DNA of 64,000 bases from Lycorma delicatula (taxonomy: Eukaryota; Arthropoda; Insecta; Hemiptera; Fulgoridae): contig NC_134467.1 in NCBI RefSeq assembly GCF_047948215.1, positions 32,880,520-32,944,519 of the forward strand, written 5' to 3'. The notes beneath the pieces are model-generated. The model saw nothing but the letters and a program-made list of their open reading frames with translations, made no database searches and was not told the DNA's origin. Both the position numbers and the translations under genes were made by a program. Below, piece by piece: positions 1-12,110 of this stretch (position 1 is the first letter of the stretch; each line of letters starts with the position of its first letter).

Positions 1-616
1 AGTTATATATTTCGATTTTTTGAAAAAGCAACACCCCCCCCCCCCCATTTCCACCCTCATAATCCGATTTTGCCCATTAACGAACTAGACCGAGATTTTA
101 GGTCGTGAATTTGAAAGTGATTGGCGCGCAAAATTACGGCAGTTATCGTGTCCACAAGAAAGTGAAATATATAAATGCATATATAAACTTTTGAACTGAA
201 GGTGGTTTTAGGGTCTTGGGGATATGGAACGCAAAGATATGTCGAAATTTTCCGGAAGTTGAATCATAATACCCATTAAAATAGGTAGCTTTCATATCAA
301 AAATCTACCTAAAAATCCGTGTAACGGGAAAATCCTACAACTTAGTTGTCAGCGTTTATTTAAACAAAAAATTTAATAAAAAATTTTTAAATAACTGAAA
401 TTAAAAATAAAATAATTATTAATTATATGATTGCCAGGATCTGAAGGGAGGAATTTATAATCTATTTGTAAATTTTTTGAATTTTTCCCTTATTTGATAA
501 TGATAAGTAAAAAAATAAATCAAATTTAAAAAAAATTAATTTTAACCGTAACATTAGAAAAAAAAATTGATGCCATTTGTAAATAAATTTTAACAGTCAG
601 AACACACATATGTGTT

Positions 617-663
617 CCCTTCGCGGCTTCGTCCGTGCTATGTGATTACTTGCGTTTCCCACT
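617..663. repeat. Dispersed cttcg-ccgtgc repeat motif, array copy
   Basis: The stretch reads cttcgcggcttcgtccgtgc and then runs to a ttgcgtttccca end. The same block occurs outside the array at 45139-45177, and a partial form lies near 44809-44826, so it is a piece of a dispersed element captured in the array unit. It recurs at the matching place in every unit (about 7167, 13566, 20062, 26469, 32993). Confidence 0.6.
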
Positions 664-1426
664 ACGATAATTTGTTTTTATTTTTTTTTGTGAAGTAATC
701 GGAAGCAGGTACAGCCTGCATCATACATACAGTAAAAAAGTTGCTGTGTTCATTTAGTAGCCACGCCGTACAACACCGCACCCGTTAAAATTTCGTAATT
801 AAAGAAAAAAAAAATAATAAATCAGAAAATAGTTTTTAGATATTTAACTAAAGAATATTTTTCATGACTAAATCTACTAAATATATCGTATAGTCGGAAA
901 AAGGATAAATCTAATCTAATCTAAAAGGATAAATAATTGTTCGAAATTTTTTTATCTCTCTTTACCCCTTTAATAATCGAATTTCAAGAAAATCAAAAAT
1001 TTGTTTTTAGATATCCACATGGTTAAACATATAAGAAATCAAATTGATATTTTCATTTGTTTCCAAGAAATTAAAAAAGAAACATTAAATTTCAATTTTA
1101 CGTAATTTTAATACTTTCAAATGAGAATTTCGAATAATCTGGAAATTAATTTTTATTATTATTTGCATAAGGATTGCGCATACCGAAATCAAATTCATAT
1201 CTCTACATTTTAAACCAGAAATTGAAAAAATTATAAATTTAATTTTTATTATATTTTAATCCTTTAAATTCGGAATTTATAAATTAAAAATTATTTTTTT
1301 AGTATTCACTTACACCATAAGATGAACCTGTATACAACTTTTCATCAATTTATCTTCAGTAGTTTCCCGGTCAGTTTTTCCCGGGGATAGAATATGAATC
1401 ATCCACAACATGTTTTTGTGTTTTAT

Positions 1427-1600
<174 letters not shown>

Positions 1601-2472
1601 ATCAGATCAAATGAAGTGTAATAAAGTACAGTAAAGTAATTAAAAAAAGGTGATAAAAAAGAAGAAACAAGCTGCCAAATCTGTTAATTGTAGGGTGTAA
1701 TTTTTTTATACTAGAAGAGAGAGAAAAGGGTGTACAAACAGTGACGTAACTATCTCAATGGTTTATCACATTTTCTTTCTGTTTTTTTACACAAACATAC
1801 TACATGGTTGCTGTATATATATATATATATAAACACAAAATAAAAAATGTACAAATGTCACAGATACCAAACAAAATGAAGTACACGAAAATTGAAAAAA
1901 AAAAAAACTGGTATGCCAACTTAATACTTAACCTAAAATGTACTCGATAATAAAAAAATAAAAAACAAATAAATTAATACATAAAATCTCAGAGGTGTTA
2001 ACAACCAACAAGCCGTATTATAAAAGTATATGTTTATACTCTATATATACTGGAATACTGGTAGTTTTCTTTTTTCCATTTTTTGTCTTACTTCTATTTC
2101 CATCCCATACCCAATTAACCAATACAACAATATTACTTCCTCATTCTCTCATATTCCTTTTTGTATCTCTTATTTAAAATTTTACCATTTTATTTTATAC
2201 TTCCTTTTAACTAACATTCTTTTACATTCAACTTATACTTAGTTACAGAAATATATAGTAAACAGTTCGAACAGACAAAAAAAAACTTGTTTTTTTTTCT
2301 TTTCAAGTTATTGTAATTTAAATTGTGAAGTTTTCTTTTTCGCTTGATAAATTGATTATTTTTTTACAAACAAATAATTCAATTACGGAATTAAAAATGT
2401 TTCTTAATATCTTCCTTTTATTTAATACAATTAATGTATTTAAACATTAATTTTATACTCAAAATATATATA

Positions 2473-3105
2473 CAGGTTGATTCAGGAGGATAGGGCAATA
2501 CTTTGGCAACTCATTCTAGAGGCTAAAAATAAGAAAAGAGTTCATATAAACATATCTCCGAAAACGCTTCGTTAGCTAGATATACAGGATGAAAGATTTC
2601 GCCCGAGTTTCAGTTCCTCCGGGTAAATTAAGGCTTTCTGAAATTCTGGGAATGTCAATTAAGGAACGATTCAATTATTTCTTATGGTTTTTGAGCTGGG
2701 AAATCGAAAAAATAGCTCCCAGAACTGTATCTCTCTTAGTTTCTAAGATATGTAAAACGCCACAAATAGTGTCAAAAAACACTTTTTTTACGTTTGACGT
2801 ACAATAACGTTGTTAAATTGGCAATAAATCATACATAAAAAAAAAAAAAATTGTAGAGAATTTAATTATAAGAAGATTGATGTAGATAATGACAACAAAA
2901 AAGAAATAAAATTTTAAACATGTCGACTTTTATTAACAACAAAACCGACGAGAGTGTAGGAGCTACATCAAGTTGGTAATGCATTTCAATTCGTTTGAAA
3001 CGCTAACGAAGCGTTTTCGGATCTATGTTTATATGCACTTTTTTCTTATTTTTAGCCTCTAGATTGAGTTGTCAAAGTATTGCCCTTTCCTCCTGAATCC
3101 CTCTG
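2473..3105. mobile_element. MITE with ~100-bp terminal inverted repeats (A1)
   Basis: The left arm 2478-2576 (gattcagga to gttagc) matches the reverse complement of 3002-3100 with about seven mismatches in roughly 98 bases. The outer bases are cagg and ctctg, with TA on both sides as expected for a Tc1/mariner-type TA target. The internal ~425 bp has no transposase; the reading frame at 2589-2807 lies in it and has no family resemblance that I recognise. The left half is shared with a separate element at 41524-41865. I infer a non-autonomous element mobilised in trans. Confidence 0.85.
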
Positions 3106-3111
3106 TATATA

Positions 3112-3630
3112 GAGTGATTCAAAGAAACGGGAAATTTTGAAAGTTGTGTTGGTAGCCGTGGGCGATTGGTACCACTTGATAAGTGGAGCCAGACTCATAC
3201 TTTACGAATATCGATGGCAGCTGTACACCGATTGTTTGGACAACGTGTCATTTCACGAAACGGTGACGTTAGATGGCCTCCCAGATCGCCTGATCTCTCA
3301 GCTTGCGATTACTTTTTGTGGGGTCACCTTAAAAGCAAAGTGTTCCACAGTAGACCTGCTACAACGGAAAAACTGAAGGCAAAAATACGAGAAGTAATTG
3401 GGGAAATTCTAGTCGAGATGTTACGTCAAACCACGAACAATTTAACGAAGAGACTTCGTGAGTGTTTACGTAGAAGAGGAGGTCACCTGCAAGATGTCAT
3501 CTTTAAAAAATAAACTAAAATGTATGTATCCTAAAATGGCAACATTTGTACAATTACATGAAATAAAATTTCCTTCTAAAAAAAATTTTCATTTAATTTT
3601 TTAAATTTCCCGTCTCTTTGAATCATTTTG
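3112..3630 (+). mobile_element. Internally deleted mariner-like element (A1)
   Basis: The ends are inverted: gattcaaagaaacgggaaat at the left (about 3115-3134) and the complement aaatttcccgtctctttgaa at 3603-3622, with TA-rich sequence outside both. Between them only the 3' third of a transposase gene is kept. At ~520 bp the element is well under half of a typical 1.3 kb mariner. It starts only a few bases after the MITE ends, so the two share a TA-rich junction. Confidence 0.85.
3137..3513 (+). pseudogene. Tc1/mariner-superfamily transposase, C-terminal remnant (A1)
   Basis: The open frame 3166-3513 encodes a C-terminal transposase part. Residues HT.RISMAAVHRLFG follow the usual second catalytic Asp region. 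WPPRSPDLSACDYFLWG then contains the third catalytic Asp (in ACD), followed by LK.KVF and a basic tail ending GGHLQDVIF, as in insect mariner-like transposases. The N-terminal DNA-binding half and the first catalytic Asp are missing, so no active enzyme can be made. The Met at 3166 is not a true start; an overlapping frame at 3137 is a shadow. The TAA stop is at 3511-3513. Confidence 0.85.
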
Positions 3631-3651
3631 TATATATATATATATATAAAA

Positions 3652-4690
3652 TAGTTTCTAAAATAGTGGGCTGGCTATACTTTTTCGGATTCTACTTGTA
3701 AAACTAAACAAAAAATATCTTTAGGAAAAATGACAATTTCTCCTTCCTTCTCCCATTGTCCGCCATTTTGTTATTTCTATATAAAAATTTATATCTGACG
3801 TTCGGATAAACGAATCAGATTAATATTTGGTAAGCGTCTTGGTAATGAAAGTTAAATCTGACGTTCGGATAAACGAATCACATTAATATTTGGTAAGCGT
3901 CTTGGTAATTAAAGTTAAAAATTATAAAAAAAATCAGGACTTTAATACCTTCGCAAATTACAAAATGGCAGCCATATTTGTATTTCAATCCGTTATATCT
4001 TCATAAATATTAATTTTATCATAATTTATATTATTTGATAAAATATTAAGTCTTTTATTTTGAACAAAATGCAATTTTTTTTTTTTTTAAATGGTTCATA
4101 AATAGAGTCGATAGGAGAAAATTGATGTAATTTTGTCATAATTATTAGATCGATTATTGTGAGAAAAATTATTACTTAATTTTTTTTACTAATTTACAAT
4201 ACTAGAATTTTCAATAAATAAAAAAAATTAATATTTCACCGAGATGTTAAAGTGTTGAATTGAACTTAAAGTGGAGGACATGAAAGCAGATACAATTACA
4301 ACATCAATTTTCTGCCATTAATTCATCTATTTGTTAACCGATTTAAACAAATGAAATGTAATTTTGTTGAAAATAAATCGCTTAATATTTTAGTATTACA
4401 TAAATTTTGATAAAAATAATATTTACGGAGATATAATGGATTTAAAAATAAACATGCCCACCATTTTGTAATTTGAATAGGAATTTAATTCCTGATATTT
4501 TGCTAATTTTTTACCTTATTACAAAGACGCTTACCAAATATTAATGTGATTAGTCGATTCGAATTTGAGATATAAATTTTTATATAAAAATTACAAAATA
4601 GCGAATAGGGGGGAAACGAATATTTTTTTAGTTTTACATGTAGAAACCGAAAAAGTATAACCAGCCGACCATTTTAGAAATACTGTGTCT
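3652..4690. mobile_element. Foldback (long inverted repeat) element (A1)
   Basis: The left arm from 3652 (tagtttctaaaat, then ggctggctatactttttcgg) matches the reverse complement of the right end (ccgaaaaagtataaccagcc at 4648-4667, attttagaaat at 4671-4681). The match continues inward for several hundred bases through taatatttggtaagcgtctt at 3825-3844 and its complement near 4524-4543, down to a centre near 4150-4270. The arms are imperfect. No transposase is present. The left arm contains a 63-bp tandem duplication (starts at 3793 and 3856) found only in A-type units. The minus-strand frame 4634-4831 that crosses the right end is incidental. Confidence 0.8.
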
Positions 4691-4694
4691 AAAA

Positions 4695-5709
4695 CAAGAT
4701 GTGCTGCATGAATGACTGATTGAAACCCAAAATTGGTATGCCCCCAAGCGTTTGCAACCTTTGCATCGGACCATTTCTTTTTTAAAATACAGACCTTGAA
4801 AGCTTACTATTGTATACTTGAGAGATTTCACAACAAAAATTTCTTAATTATTTGAATTGGGTTCCAAATCTACGAAATAAAGTGGCAGCGGTTCCTTCGG
4901 TTGACCAAGTAGAACGTTTCTAAACCTCGTGGCCTAACTTCGTCAATTCATCAATGATTACAGATTTATCAACGGAGTGATACATGCCTCGCATGACCAC
5001 TCAATATTCTCTTTCATGTTTAACTATATATATATATATATATATATACAACGACTGATATTGTTTTCAAGCATTTTTGACATTATAATATTTTAATATC
5101 AACTGGCAGAACTTTTACCGTGTGGCCCGATTTCATTGTCAATTTGTTTATTTAATAACAATTAGGATATAACTGTGATATTTTCAATTCAGTTATTGCA
5201 TTGACGGCTGATACAAATATATAGGTTCAGGTTTTAATGTTTTTGCATGAAAATCTTCGTTGTCAACAACTTTTTTTTCAAAAATACTAAATTTATTTGA
5301 CATAGGAACAGCAAAAATACCAGTTGATTGTACGCGAATATTAGGTTAAGTATAATTTGTGCATTGGGGGTTTTTTTGCCACTGGAATTTCATCATTCTG
5401 CCAATTGATATTATAGTTTTATATGAGCAATACTGGTATTACTTGGCATGGAGGGTTTGCCTTACTAAAATCCATAACATCACTTTCAATGAATACTCCT
5501 GAAAAGTCACCCGTGTTATCGATAATGTCGTCTTTAGAGTTAACTTACGTCGCGCTGATTTCCGAGGGTCCCTATTAGAACACTTTAGAAGCCTACATAT
5601 TCTAATACCTTGTATGTTCGGGTTTACAAGAGATAATAGGTTATTGTTTACATCCGATGATTCGCCGTTACTAGGACTAACAGGTTGTAGCTGGTCCGTA
5701 GCAACGCAC
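4695..5709 (-). pseudogene. Decayed Jockey-type LINE ORF1 (gag-like nucleic-acid-binding protein) (A1)
   Basis: Reading the minus strand from 5709, an open stretch without an ATG encodes DQLQPVSPSNGESSDV and continues about 85 codons. A shifted frame then gives DNTGDFSGVFIES, and near 5330-5205 another gives PMSNKFSIFEKK followed by KPEPIYLY. After a TA run, 5000-4920 encodes VMRGMYHSVDKSVIIDEL and KLGHEV. Near 4770 KRNGPMQ...LQTLG resembles the start of the CCHC finger. This order matches the insect Jockey-type ORF1, whose PRE_C2HC domain reads V.RG.H.S....I..EL..LGH.V before the zinc knuckles. Many frameshifts and stops show it is long dead. The assignment is by eye only. Confidence 0.6.
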
Positions 5710-7952
5710 TATGAAAGATTATGTCGCTTATTTGAAAACGACACCGAATGAAAATATTCATTCTGGAGACAATACTAAAATAATAATACACAATACAGTT
5801 TATAAATGATATAATCTACAATATAATACCTGGTTACACTCGGTAAAAGATAATTTTTCATTAGCACGCACTAGTCACATCTAACTTACACAAAAACAGC
5901 TGTTGCACTTCTTAGAATAATAAGTAATATTTTTTGTAGTGATGCAACTGTAGAATTAAATAAATTAATAATATTTGAAGTGGAAAAATGTATTTAAAAT
6001 GGCAACTAGTACTGTTACACCCGCGATAATGAAATACGATATGCTCGCGGGATTTAGTGAGAATCATTGAATTGACAAAAAGAAAATAAATTATATTTAA
6101 AAAAATTATAAACTGTATGTGTAAGCCGTGCATTAGAAAAAAATAATCCCTTTCGGCACGCCAGAAGGCGGAGGCGTTTTTCACCGGTGCTAAATATGGG
6201 ATAAAAAGATTTCCACTTTAAAGTTAAGAAAAACTTCAAATTTACTCAATACGACAATGATTGCATGTAAAAAAAGTTTCACATGTTTAGCATACGACAA
6301 GCCCCATCTTCTTACAATTACAGTAACATTTTGGTCATCCCTTGCCGTAAGGGTTGGTCATAACACTGTAAAAAAAAATCCAATACTGTGTCTATTAAGA
6401 GAGGTATGATTTTTTTCTCTTCGAAACCCAATTTTTTCCCTCCCTTGGACCCTTAGAGATATCAAAAAACTTTACCTAAATAAATTTTAGGCCCTTATCC
6501 AAAGAAAAGTACGAACTTTAAACGAATTCGATATTTTACTTAATCAGAAAGTTATATATTTCGATTTTTTGAAAAAGCAACACCCCCCCCCCCCGCCATT
6601 TCCACCCTCATAATCCGATTTTGCCCATTAAGGAACTAGACCGAGATTTTAGGTCGTGAATTTGAAAGTGATTGGCGCGCAAAATTACGGCAGTTATCGT
6701 GTCCACAAGAAAGTGAAATATATAAATGCATATATAAACTTTTGAACTGAAGGTGGTTTTAGGGTCTTGGGGATATGGAACGCAAAGATATGTCGAAATT
6801 TTCCGGAAGTTGAATCATAATACCCATTAAAATAGGTAGCTTTCATATCAAAAATCTACCTAAAAATCCGTGTAACGGGAAAATCCTACAACTTAGTTGT
6901 CAGCGTTTATTTAAACAAAAAATTTAATAAAAAATTTTTAAATAACTGAAATTAAAAATAAAATAATTATTAATTATATGATTGCCAGGATCTGAAGGGA
7001 GGAATTTATAATATATTTGTAAATTTTTTGAATTTTTCCCTTATTTGATAATGATAAGTAAAAAAATAAATCAAATTTAAAAAAAATTAATTTTAACCGC
7101 AACATTAGAAAAAAAAATTGATACCATTTGTAAATAAATTTTAAGTCAGAACACACATCTGTGTTCCCTTCGCGGCTTCGTCCGTGCTATATGATTACTT
7201 GCGTTACCCACTACGATAATTTGTTTTTATTTTTTTTTGTGAAGTAATCGGAAGCAGGTACAGCCTGCATCATACATACAGTAAAAAAGTTGCTGTGTTC
7301 ATTTAGTAGCCACTACGTACAACACCGCACCTGTTAAAATTTCGTAATTAAAGAAAAAAAATAATAAATCAGAAAATAGTTTTTAGATATTTAACTAAAG
7401 AATATTTTTCATGACTAAATCTACTAAATATATCGTATAGACGGAAAAAGGATAAATCTGAAATAATTGTTCGAAATTTTTTTATCTCTCTTTACCCCTT
7501 TAATAATCGAATTTCAAGAAAATCAAAAATTTGTTTTTAGATATCCACATGGTTAAACATATAAGAAATCAAATTGATATTTTCATTTGTTTCCAAGAAA
7601 TTAAAAAAGAAACATTAAATTTCAATTTTACGTAATTTTAATACTTTAAAATAAGAATTTCGAATAATCTGGAAATTAATTTTTATTATTATTTGCATAA
7701 GGACTACGCATACCGAAATCAAATTCATATCTCTACATTTTAAACCAGAAATTGAAAAAATTATAAATTTAATTTTTATTATATTTTAACCCTTTAAATT
7801 CGGAATTTATAAATTAAAAATTATTTTTTAGTATTCACTTACACCATAAGATGAACCTGTATACAACTTTTCATCAATTTATCTTCAGTAGTTTCCCGGT
7901 CAGTTTTTCCCGGGGATAGAATATGAATCATCCACAACATGTTTTTGTGTTT

Positions 7953-8026
<74 letters not shown>
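7953..8026. repeat. TA/GT microsatellite (unit B1)
   Basis: Homologous to the 1427-1598 tract; the GT part is about 54 bases and the gagtatgtat linker is absent, a B-type feature. Confidence 0.95.
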
Positions 8027-8027
<1 letters not shown>

Positions 8028-8237
8028 ATCAGATCAAATGAAGTGTAATAAAGTACAGTAAAGTAATAAAAAAAAGGAGTTAAAAAAGAAGAAACAAGCT
8101 GCCAAATCTGTTAATTGTAGGGTGTAATTTTTTTATACTAGAAGAGAGAGAAAAGGGTGTACAAACAGTGACGTAACTATCTCAATGGTTTATCACATTT
8201 TTTTTCTGTTTTTTTACACAAACATACTACATGGTTG

Positions 8238-8278
<41 letters not shown>

Positions 8279-8919
8279 AACACAAAACAAAAAATGTACA
8301 AATGTCACAGATACCAAACAAAATGAAGTACACGAAAATTGAAAAAAAAAAAAACAGGTATGCCAACTTAATACTTAACCTAAAATGTACTCGATAATAA
8401 AAAAATAAAAAACAAATAAATAAATACATAAAATCTCACAGGTGTTAACAACCAACAAGCCGTATTAAAAAAGTATATGTATATACTCTATATATACTGG
8501 AATACTGGTAGTTTTCTTTTTTCCATTTTTTGTCTTACTTCTATTTCCATCCCATACCCAATTAACCAATACAACAATATTACTTTCTCATTCTCTCATA
8601 TTCCTTTTTTTATGTCTTATTTAAAATTTTACAATTTTATTTTATACTTCCTTTTAACTAACATTCTTTTACATTCAACTTATACTTAGTTACAGAAATA
8701 TATAGTAAACAGTTCGAACAGACAAAAAAAAACTTGTTTTTTTTTCTTTTCAAGTTATTGTAATTTAAATTGTGAAGTTTTCTTTTTCGCTTGATAAATT
8801 GATTATTTTTTTACAAACAAATAATTCAATTACGGAATTAAAAATGTTTCTTAATATCTTCCTTTTATTTAATACAATTAATGTATTTAAACATTAATTT
8901 TATACACAAAATATATATA

Positions 8920-9556
8920 CAGGTTGATTCAGGAGGATAAGGCAATACTTTGACAACTCATTCTAGAGGCTAAAAATAAGAAAAAAGTTCATATAAACAT
9001 ATGTCCGAAAAACGCTTCGTTAGAGAGTTATACAGGATGAAAGATTTCGCCCGAGTTTCAGTTCCTCCGGGTAAATTAAGGCTTTCTGATATTCTGGGAA
9101 AGTCAATTAAGGAACGATTCAATTATTTCTTATGGTTTTTGAGCTGGGAAATCGAAAAAATAGCTCCAAGAACTGTATCTCTCTTAGTTTCTAAGATATG
9201 TAAAACGCCAAAAATAGTGTCAAAAAACACATTTTTTTTACGTTTGACGTACAATAACGTTGTTAATTGGGAATAAATCATACATTTAAAAAAAATAAAT
9301 TGTAGAGAATTTAATTATAAGAAGATTGATGTAAATAATGTCAACAAAAAAGAAATAAAATTTTAAACATGTCGACTTTTATTAACAACAAAACCGACGA
9401 GTGTGTAGGAGCTACATCAAGTTGGTAATGCATTTCAATTCGTTTGAAACGCTAACGAAGCGTTTTCGGATCTATGTTTATATGCACTTTTTTCTTATTT
9501 TTAGCCTCTAGATTGAGTTGTCAAAAAGTATTGCCCTATCCTCCTGAATCACTGTG
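8920..9556. mobile_element. MITE with long TIRs (B1)
   Basis: Second copy of the 2473-3105 MITE. B-type changes open a longer frame (9001-9276) starting inside the left arm, but the frame has no recognisable domain and is probably incidental. Confidence 0.85.
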
Positions 9557-9562
9557 TATATA

Positions 9563-10076
9563 GAGTGATTCAAAGAAACGGGAAATTTTGAAAGTTGTGT
9601 TGGTAGCCGTGAACGATTGGTACCACTTGATAAGTGGAGCCAGACTCATACTGCACGAATATCGATGGCAGCTGTACACCGATTGTTTGGACAACGTGTC
9701 ATTTCACGAAACGGTGACGTTAGATGGCCTCCCAGATCGCCTGATCTCTCAGCTTGCGATTACTTTTTCGGGGTTACCTTAAAAGCTAAGTGTTCCACAG
9801 TAGACCTACTACAACGGAAGAACTGAAGGCAAAGATCTGAGAAGCAATTGCGAAAATTCCAGTCGAGATGTTACGTCAAACCATGATCAATTTAAGAAAG
9901 ACACTTCCTGAGTGTTTACGTAGGAGGAGGTCACCTGCAAGATGTCATCTTTAAAAAATAAACTAAAATGTATTTATCCTAAAATGGCAACATTTGTACA
10001 ATTACATGAAATAAAGTTTCATTCTAAAAAAAATTTTCATTTAATTTTTTAAATTTCCCGTCTCTTTGAATCATTT

Positions 10077-10078
<2 letters not shown>
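9563..10078 (+). mobile_element. Internally deleted mariner-like element (B1)
   Basis: Second copy of the 3112-3630 element with the same inverted ends. The right end runs into a long TA tract (10079-10113). Confidence 0.85.
9588..9961 (+). pseudogene. Transposase C-terminal remnant, further broken (B1)
   Basis: Keeps HTARISMAAV, closer to the family consensus than the A-type HTLRISM. It has lost one base after tacttttt (near 9769), so the FFLWG motif shifts out of frame. There is also a TGA near 9838 and a two-base loss near 9922. These lesions are shared with B2, so they predate the dimer duplication. Confidence 0.8.
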
Positions 10079-10117
<39 letters not shown>

Positions 10118-10119
<2 letters not shown>

Positions 10120-11090
10120 GTTTCTAAAATAGTGGGCTGGCTATACTTTTTCGGATTCTACTTGTAAACTAAACAAAAAATATCTTTAGGAAAAATGACA
10201 ATTTCTCCTTCCTTCTCCCATTGTACGCCATTTTGTTATTTCTATATAAAAATTTATATCTGACGTTCGGATAAACGAATCACATTAATATTTGGTAAGC
10301 GTCTTGGTAATTAAAGTTAAAAATTATAAAAAAAATCAAGACTTTAATACGTTCGCAAATTACAAAATGGCAGCCATATTTGTATTTCAATCCGTTATAT
10401 CTTCATAAATATTAATTTTATCATAATTTATATTATTTGATAAAATATTAAGTCTTTTATTTTGAACAAAATGCAATTTTTTTTTTTTTAAACGGTTAAT
10501 AAATAGTCGATAGGAGAAAATTGATGTAATTTTGTCATAATAATTAGATCGATTATTGTGAGAAAAATTATTACTTAATTTTTTTTACTAATTTACAATA
10601 CTAGAATTTTCAATAAATAAAAAAAAATTAATATTTCACCGAGATGTTAAAGTGTTGAATTGAACTTAAAGTGGAGGACATGAAAGCAGATACAATTACA
10701 ACATCATTTTCTGCCATTAATTCATCTATTTGTTAACCGATTTAAACAAATAAAATGTAATTTTGTTGAAAATAAATGTCTTAATATTTTAGTATTACAT
10801 AAATTTTGATAAAAATAATATTTACGGAGATATAATGGATTTAAAAATAAACATGCCCACCATTTTGTAATTTGAATAGGAATTTAATTGCTGATATTTT
10901 GCTAAATTTTTACCTTATTACAAAGACGCTTACCAAATATTAATGTGATTAGTCGATCCGAATTTGAGATATAAATTTTTATATAAAAATTACAAAATAG
11001 CGAATAGGGGGGAAACGAATATTTTTTTAGTTTTACATGTAGAAACCGAAAAAGTATAACCAGCCGACCATTTTAGAAATACTCTGTCTA
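10118..11090. mobile_element. Foldback element (B1)
   Basis: B-type copy with a single copy of the 63-bp segment (from 10258), so about 65 bp shorter than in A units. Confidence 0.8.
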
Positions 11091-11104
11091 AAACAAGATG
11101 TGCT

Positions 11105-12110
11105 GCATGAATGACTGATTGAAACCCAAAATTAGTATGCCCTCAAACGTTTGCAACCTTTGCATCGGACCATTTTTTTTTTAAAATACAGACTTTCAAA
11201 GCTTACTATTGTATACTTGAGAGATTTCACAACAAAAATTTCTTAATTATTTGAATTGGGTTCCAAATCTACGAAATAAAGTGGCAGCGGTTCCTTCGGT
11301 TGACCAAGTAGAACGTTTCTAAACCTCGTGGCCTAACTTCGTCAATTCATCAATGATTACAGATTTATCAACGGAGTGATACATGCCTCGCATGACCACT
11401 CAATATTCTCTTTCATGTTTAACTATATATATATATATATATATATATACACAACGACTGATATTGTTTTCAAGCATTTTTGACATTATAATATTTTAAT
11501 ATCAACTGGCAGAACTTTTACCGTGTGGCCCGATTTCATTGTCAATTTGTTTATTTAATAACAATTAGGATATAACTGTGATATTTTCAATTCAGTTATT
11601 GCATTGACGGCTGATACAAATATATAGGTTCAGGTTTTAATGTTTTTGCATGAAAATCTTCGTTGTCAACAACTTTTTTCAAAAATACTAAATTTATTTG
11701 ACATAGGAACAGCAAAAATACCAGTTGATTGTACGCGAATATTAGGTTAAGTATAATTTGTGCATTGGGGTTTTTTTTGCCACTGGAATTTCATCATTCT
11801 GCCAATTGATATTATAGTTTTATATGAGCAATACTGGTATTACTTGGCATGGAGGGTTTGCCTTACTAAAATCCATAACATCACTTTCAATGAATACTCC
11901 TGAAAAGTCACCCATGTTATCGATAATGTCGTCTTTAGAGTTAACTTACGTCGCGCTGATTTCCGAGGGTCCCTATTAGAACACTTTAGAAGCCTACATA
12001 TTCTAATACCTTGTATGTTCGGGTTTACAAGAGATAATAGGTTATTGTTTACATCCGATGATTCGCCGTTACTAGGACTAACAGGTTGTAGCTGGTCCGT
12101 AGCAACGCAC
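11105..12110 (-). pseudogene. Decayed Jockey-type ORF1 relic (B1)
   Basis: Same relic as 4695-5709. The T run near 11674 is two bases shorter than in A1, which shifts the frame just after SNKFSIFEK. Confidence 0.55.

Noticed and set aside
2589..2807. A 72-residue frame repeated in A units, and its 91-residue B form
   Set aside because: It lies in the MITE interior, has no recognisable domain, and its repetition follows from the array, not from selection.
4634..4831. A 65-residue minus-strand frame with several Cys residues (zinc-finger-like)
   Set aside because: It spans the right arm of the foldback and the decayed ORF1 region; the Cys spacing does not form a clean knuckle in this frame.
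5912..6239. Two overlapping minus-strand frames of 90 and 61 residues
   Set aside because: AT-rich spacer with hydrophobic chance composition; B units break them by single-base changes.
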